Source: Cytobacillus firmus NBRC 15306 (lineage in GTDB: Bacteria; Bacillota; Bacilli; Bacillales; Cytobacillaceae). Taken from it: a DNA stretch of 37,197 nt. Shown one piece after another: positions 34,015 through 37,197 of the stretch. The position numbers were made by a program, and so were the translations under genes. Under the pieces are notes generated by a model, which ran no database searches, was not told where the DNA came from, and saw only the letters and a list, made by a program, of their open reading frames with translations. How positions within the stretch are numbered: the stretch's first letter is position 1; every line of letters begins with the position of its first letter. Where the stretch lies: contig NZ_BCUY01000038.1 of the NCBI RefSeq assembly GCF_001591465.1, forward strand, positions 1 through 37,197, read 5' to 3'.

Positions 34015-34950
34015 TCAATCCTCTTTAACCGCTTCCTTTTCAATGCTGATTTCTTCCGGCAGCATTGTAGAAGCCTTCGGTACCTGGCGGGGCTCAAAAT
34101 CTATTTCATCAGATGAGTATGCTCTGATCACCATCTGGCCGTGCAGGGCTTTTGCCCGTATAAGCAGTGGTGGGCTGTAACGGTTCTTAAAGGTGAAATC
34201 AGGGCCATACCAGCTTACCGTTGCATCCCGTCCGGGCGGTACATATGGAACCTTCTTGCTGTGGGAATAACGCTCGAGCACCTTCACTCCTGCCCGGTCA
34301 ACTGCATTGAACAGTGTGGAGGATACCTGGCAGATCCCGCCGCCGATATCTTCTGACAACTCCCCTCTAACGATCACTGGAGCGCGCATATAGCCTTTCC
34401 CTGCCGTTCTTTTGCCGACAGCACGATTAAAAGAAAATACTTCATTCGGAAAAACAACTGTATTATCAAGGGCTTCGGCTGCAAGCTGAATATTATGAGA
34501 GCGTGAGGTGTTATTTGGATTAAAATATGTAACATACTGGCCGATCATTTTAACCCGGATATGGGAAAGAAGGTCCCGATCGACTCGTGGATAAACGGGG
34601 AGCATCGGAATCTCAATTCTTGCCGGCCCTTTATGATAAAAATAGGAATAAAAAATATCTGTGAATGCTTTACGATGCAGTACTCTCCCGGGTTTCTCAG
34701 CAACGATCCGCCCGCTATCGCCTATATAAGCGTTCATAGGCGGAATACACGTCTGACGATCCAGTTTTTCCAGAAGCTGAATGAACCGTTCACTGTCGAC
34801 CAGCGGAAGGCCGGGAAACGGAATTTGATAGTCTATTCTGCTGACATTTGAAATGGATTTGCCGCTATTTTCAATGGATAAATCTTCTGGAAGTCCGGCA
34901 GTCTGTGTTTGTGCTATTAACATAATCCCTAATATCCATGAGAAATACAT
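34015..34950 (-). CDS. VanW family protein, probably exported
   Basis: The protein has 311 residues. A hydrophobic N terminus (SWILGIMLIAQ) suggests a signal peptide or anchor. The VanW domain occupies about 150-270: TYFNPNNTSRSHNIQLAAEALDN, FSFNRAVGKRTAGKGY, DIGGGICQVSSTLFNAV and GRDATVSWYGPDF, all family hallmarks including the conserved Cys. The YkuD-like and G5 domains found in some relatives are absent. VanW proteins occur beside vancomycin-resistance genes and widely in Bacillus, with no proven activity; no van genes are present here. GGAGGTG is about 11 bases before ATG, a long spacing, and no in-frame alternative start lies closer. Confidence 0.85.
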   Translation of the reverse strand: MYFSWILGIMLIAQTQTAGLPEDLSIENSGKSISNVSRIDYQIPFPGLPLVDSERFIQLLEKLDRQTCIPPMNAYIGDSGRIVAEKPGRVLHRKAFTDIFYSYFYHKGPARIEIPMLPVYPRVDRDLLSHIRVKMIGQYVTYFNPNNTSRSHNIQLAAEALDNTVVFPNEVFSFNRAVGKRTAGKGYMRAPVIVRGELSEDIGGGICQVSSTLFNAVDRAGVKVLERYSHSKKVPYVPPGRDATVSWYGPDFTFKNRYSPPLLIRAKALHGQMVIRAYSSDEIDFEPRQVPKASTMLPEEISIEKEAVKED

Positions 34951-35083
34951 ATCACACGTTTCACCTCCGCCATTAGTATTGAGGAAAGAATTCTTTCATG
35001 TGCTGAAAGAACTGTTTGATCAGATAGTTTCAATCAGCATTGGCTTCTGACGGCAATAAGCCATTACAAAAAGGAATTTATAT

Positions 35084-35113
35084 AAAAAAGAAGCTCCCGG
35101 TGATCGGAGCTTC
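35084..35113 (-). terminator. intrinsic terminator of the M50-like gene
   Basis: On the minus strand GAAGCTCC pairs with GGAGCTTC around an eight-base loop and is followed by TTTTTT (35089-35084). Confidence 0.85.
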
Positions 35114-35127
35114 CTTTTGAATGCACA

Positions 35128-35637
35128 CTATTTTTTCTCTTCAACCAGCTGGCAGTCAGCTGAGGAATCATCTTCATTTTTATTAAACCAGAGCTTGTAC
35201 ATGGCCTTCCCGTCACTAAGCGTGCCATCTGCCATGTCCATTGGCAGCAGGGCGAAAAAGACGTAATAAAAGGAAAAATAGACGAATTGATACCACAGCA
35301 TATTTGCATCCAGAATGCCGATGCGGATCAAGTGATTCACTAGAAAAATACTGGCAATGTTTAAAATGGACCCTCCTAAAAAGATAAGAGATTTGGTCAG
35401 TTTATTGCTGTATGTTAAAGAAGTATACTCACACCCTCCATACCAGAAATAAAATCGTCTAACCTCTATAAATCTCCATGAAAATAGTACTTTACCTGTG
35501 CCAATGATAACCCGGATCCCTTTCCCGCCAAAAATGGCTGCAAAGAATATATGACCCAATAAATGAATGAGTGTCACTATTGGAAATACCACAAAAAAAG
35601 CTTGCATAAACTTCAAAAAATCATCATACCCAAACAT
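35128..35637 (-). CDS. M50 (site-2 protease)-like membrane protein lacking the catalytic Glu
   Basis: The protein has 169 residues and about four membrane helices. The first helix contains IHLLGHIFFAAIFGGKG: this is the place and wording of the M50 motif HExGH, but Glu is replaced by Leu26 (codon TTA). His25 and His29 are retained. A later helix ends in LLPMDMADGTLSDGKAMYKLW, resembling the second M50 motif with its DG pair. I infer a zinc-protease-like fold without peptidase activity, perhaps a binding or chaperone role; alternatively it is a family that only resembles M50. GGAGG lies 7 bases before ATG. The gene is monocistronic. Confidence 0.65.
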   Translation of the reverse strand: MFGYDDFLKFMQAFFVVFPIVTLIHLLGHIFFAAIFGGKGIRVIIGTGKVLFSWRFIEVRRFYFWYGGCEYTSLTYSNKLTKSLIFLGGSILNIASIFLVNHLIRIGILDANMLWYQFVYFSFYYVFFALLPMDMADGTLSDGKAMYKLWFNKNEDDSSADCQLVEEKK

Positions 35638-35796
35638 GGAAATACCTCCACTTCACTAGATGTATAAAAATCTGCGCGGTGCAGACATCGTTATTTGTTT
35701 GCATACCCCATGTGTACCCCCCAATCTGCTGTACTAACATACATTCTTTTTCCAGATTTCCCAGCTTAATTGAAAGAGGCCGACCAGCTGCTACGT

Positions 35797-35837
35797 CTCA
35801 GGTCTTATTTGAAAATAAAGCTGAGGCTCGTTATAGC
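35797..35837 (+). promoter_or_regulatory. dyad and candidate promoter upstream of liaI-liaH
   Basis: CTCAG-gtc-TTATTT at 35797-35810 is mirrored by AAATAA-ag-CTGAG at 35813-35825, a near-perfect inverted repeat. TTGAAA (35809-35814) and TATAGC (35832-35837) are 17 bases apart and overlap the dyad. The GTCTCAGGTCT core resembles LiaR/VraR-type operators as I recall them. This is a plausible stress-inducible control site about 50-90 bases before liaI. Confidence 0.45.
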
Positions 35838-35885
35838 ATTTGCGTATTACAGGTAAGATGAAATCAAGAAAGGAGGAAATGAAAA

Positions 35886-36233
35886 ATGAAAAAACTTGGA
35901 TTATTGATTGCAGGTGGAATTGCGGCGATGGTGCTGATTTCAAACCTTGGCCCGATCGTGGGTCTGGCAGTAAGCGCAGCAATTCTATACTTTGTGTTTA
36001 AACAATTTTTAAAAGCAGAAAGCACGATGGCGAAGATCGGCTATGGAATCATCGGGTTCATTGCTTTGATGGCTACCGCTTCCAACTTCCCGGCCATCTT
36101 AGGGCTTGCAGCAGCATACGTTTTATATCTGGTCTATAAAAAGTGGAACAATTCAGACTCAAGTGTAATGGAAGAAGACAATGACCCTTTTGCCAGCTTT
36201 GAAAAGCAGTGGGCAGAATTAAACAGAAACTAA
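35886..36233 (+). CDS. liaI: LiaI-like small membrane protein
   Basis: The protein has 115 residues with hydrophobic segments around 4-38 and 50-85, conserved ISNLGPIVGLAVSAAILYFVFKQF-type wording, and a soluble acidic tail (EEDNDPFASFEKQWAELN). Proteins of this kind are encoded directly before PspA/LiaH genes in Bacillus and Listeria and recruit the PspA homologue to the membrane under envelope stress; some databases mislabel them as flagellar rod proteins. AAAGGAGG is 9 bases before ATG. The stop lies 16 bases before liaH, with a shared transcript. Confidence 0.8.
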   Translation: MKKLGLLIAGGIAAMVLISNLGPIVGLAVSAAILYFVFKQFLKAESTMAKIGYGIIGFIALMATASNFPAILGLAAAYVLYLVYKKWNNSDSSVMEEDNDPFASFEKQWAELNRN

Positions 36234-36249
36234 AAGAGGAGAGATCGAT

Positions 36250-36882
36250 ATGGCAAACCTATTAACAAGAATCAAAGATACAGTAATGGCAGACCTCCAT
36301 GAAGCATTGGATAAAAAGGAGAAAAAGAATCCAATTGCCCTTTTGAACCAATACCTTCGTGATTGTGAGCGGGAAACTGAGAAGGTCCGCAAGCTGTTGG
36401 AACGTCAATATACATTAAAGGATGAATTCACCCGGGAATACGAGCAGGCGAAAAACCTTGCAGACAAACGCAAGCGCCAGGCAGAGGTTGCCTCACAGGC
36501 CGGCGAAGAGGAACTCTATCAGTTTGCCTCACAGGAGCAAATGCAGTATGAAGAGCGTGCCGGCCGTTTGAAGGATCTATTGAACCAGGCGGCAGATCAA
36601 ATGGGTGATCTTGAAAGAAAATACGAGGAAATGAAGCATAAGCTTAAGGATATGCATATCCGCCGCATGGAGCTGATGGGCCGCGAAAATATCACACGCG
36701 CCAACCACCGAATGGATAAGGTACTCGATCAAAACAATGACAAATCCTTTACAAAATTCCAGGAAATCGAATCTTATCTTGACCGTCTTGAGCATCAGGT
36801 GAAAAGCTCCTATCACCGCAGCACAATCGATGCCCGCATCGCGCAGCTGGAAAAAGAGATGGAGAAGAAGCCTGTATTGTAG
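36250..36882 (+). CDS. liaH: PspA/IM30 family protein (LiaH-like)
   Basis: The protein (210 residues) is almost entirely charged coiled coil with no membrane helix, the standard PspA/LiaH form. The N terminus (NLLTRIKDTVMADLHEALDK) is the amphipathic membrane-binding helix, followed by KKNPIALLNQYLRDCERE and long helices to the C terminus. It should assemble into large rings or rods on stressed membranes (cell-wall antibiotics, phage-shock-like stress). GAGGAG precedes ATG by 8 bases. The terminator downstream and the absence of liaGFSR in the remaining 315 bases show a two-gene operon here, so its regulator is encoded elsewhere. Confidence 0.9.
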   Translation: MANLLTRIKDTVMADLHEALDKKEKKNPIALLNQYLRDCERETEKVRKLLERQYTLKDEFTREYEQAKNLADKRKRQAEVASQAGEEELYQFASQEQMQYEERAGRLKDLLNQAADQMGDLERKYEEMKHKLKDMHIRRMELMGRENITRANHRMDKVLDQNNDKSFTKFQEIESYLDRLEHQVKSSYHRSTIDARIAQLEKEMEKKPVL

Positions 36883-37004
36883 TGGATTCTCATAAGCAGC
36901 AGCCCAAATTAACGAAAGAGTAAAATTAACCCTGTCTGTATGATCTTTTTCCTAAAAAAGATAAAAACTCTTTCTACTTAATGAACAAAAAATGGTATTC
37001 TAAG

Positions 37005-37029
37005 AAGGCGTAGAAATACTGCGCCTTTT
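37005..37029 (+). terminator. intrinsic terminator after liaH
   Basis: AAGGCGTAG pairs with CTGCGCCTT (one G-U pair) around AAATA, followed by TT. It is 122 bases after the liaH stop; the bases between hold no feature I can name. Confidence 0.8.
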
Positions 37030-37031
37030 AA

Positions 37032-37197
37032 ACTGTCTAGCTCCAGCGCCTACCCCCTCGAGGTCACAAGCTTGTCTTGTTGCGTCTCCTAGGGACTCGG
37101 GGTCATAAGCCGTTTCCTTCCAGAAGTAAGAACGCCTTCTACAGGAACCGTCTTATGCCTGTCGTCCCTGGGCAGTCGCCTCCACATTTCGGGCAAT
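37032..37197. repeat. GC-rich dispersed intergenic repeat, cut by the window end
   Basis: The sequence starting ACTGTCTAGCTCCAGCGCC is, from memory, the opening of a GC-rich noncoding repeat scattered through many Bacillaceae genomes. Internally CTCGAGGTCACAAGC (37057-37071) recurs as CTCGGGGTCATAAGC (37096-37110), and GGTCATAAG is echoed in inverse as CTTATG near 37150. Base composition is clearly higher in GC than the neighbouring intergenic DNA. No open reading frame of note crosses it. Confidence 0.65.

Overview
The window looks like chromosomal DNA of a spore-forming Bacillaceae bacterium (Bacillus/Cytobacillus-like). The evidence is gene content and style: methionine-salvage mtnK-mtnA, a germinant-receptor operon, a LiaI/PspA pair, a YfhW-type Rieske oxidoreductase of the Bacillus YhfW kind, GGAGG ribosome sites, several TTG starts, and U-tailed intrinsic terminators after most transcription units. 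I saw no rRNA, tRNA, CRISPR array, transposase, prophage gene or riboswitch. Species is not resolved, and all family assignments come from reading the translations, not from searches.

Left part (1-13.2 kb): mtnK-mtnA; a secreted subtilisin resembling the cold-adapted S41/S39 enzymes; a remnant of a class II aldolase gene; a CoA-disulfide-reductase-like flavoenzyme; a small VOC/glyoxalase protein; a convergent MFS exporter; an AGCS sodium:alanine/glycine-type symporter; then phoX-tatA-tatC, in which a Tat-exported phosphatase is encoded directly before its own TatA/TatC translocase, with a terminator-like hairpin between tatA and tatC. After that comes a zinc alcohol dehydrogenase pseudogene whose NAD-binding core has been deleted.

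Middle part (13.2-24.4 kb): an orphan membrane histidine kinase, a large two-headed secreted nucleotidase/cyclic phosphodiesterase (YfkN type), an InhA-type M6 metalloprotease, a DEAD-box-family helicase with DEGD in motif II, an amidase, a 44-residue hydrophilic ORF and a block of degenerate 21-nt tandem repeats. Secreted scavenging enzymes (S8 and M6 proteases, PhoX, YfkN) are a theme of the first 21 kb.

Right part (24.4-37.2 kb): a YhfW-type FAD/Rieske oxidoreductase (minus strand); a ger operon in the order D-B-A-C, whose A gene has an in-frame TAA after codon 61; a MetI/MccB-type PLP enzyme; a second Fpg/Nei-type DNA glycosylase; a previously easy-to-miss 47-residue membrane protein; an RraA-like protein; small membrane proteins; a VanW protein; an M50-like membrane protein lacking the catalytic Glu (HLLGH); and a LiaI/LiaH envelope-stress pair with a dyad in its promoter. 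The window ends inside a GC-rich dispersed repeat.

The items most worth following are the interrupted gerA-type A subunit, the PhoX-TatA-TatC unit with its internal hairpin, the inactive M50 homologue, the 21-nt repeats, and the two very small genes at 23861-23995 and 32835-32978.
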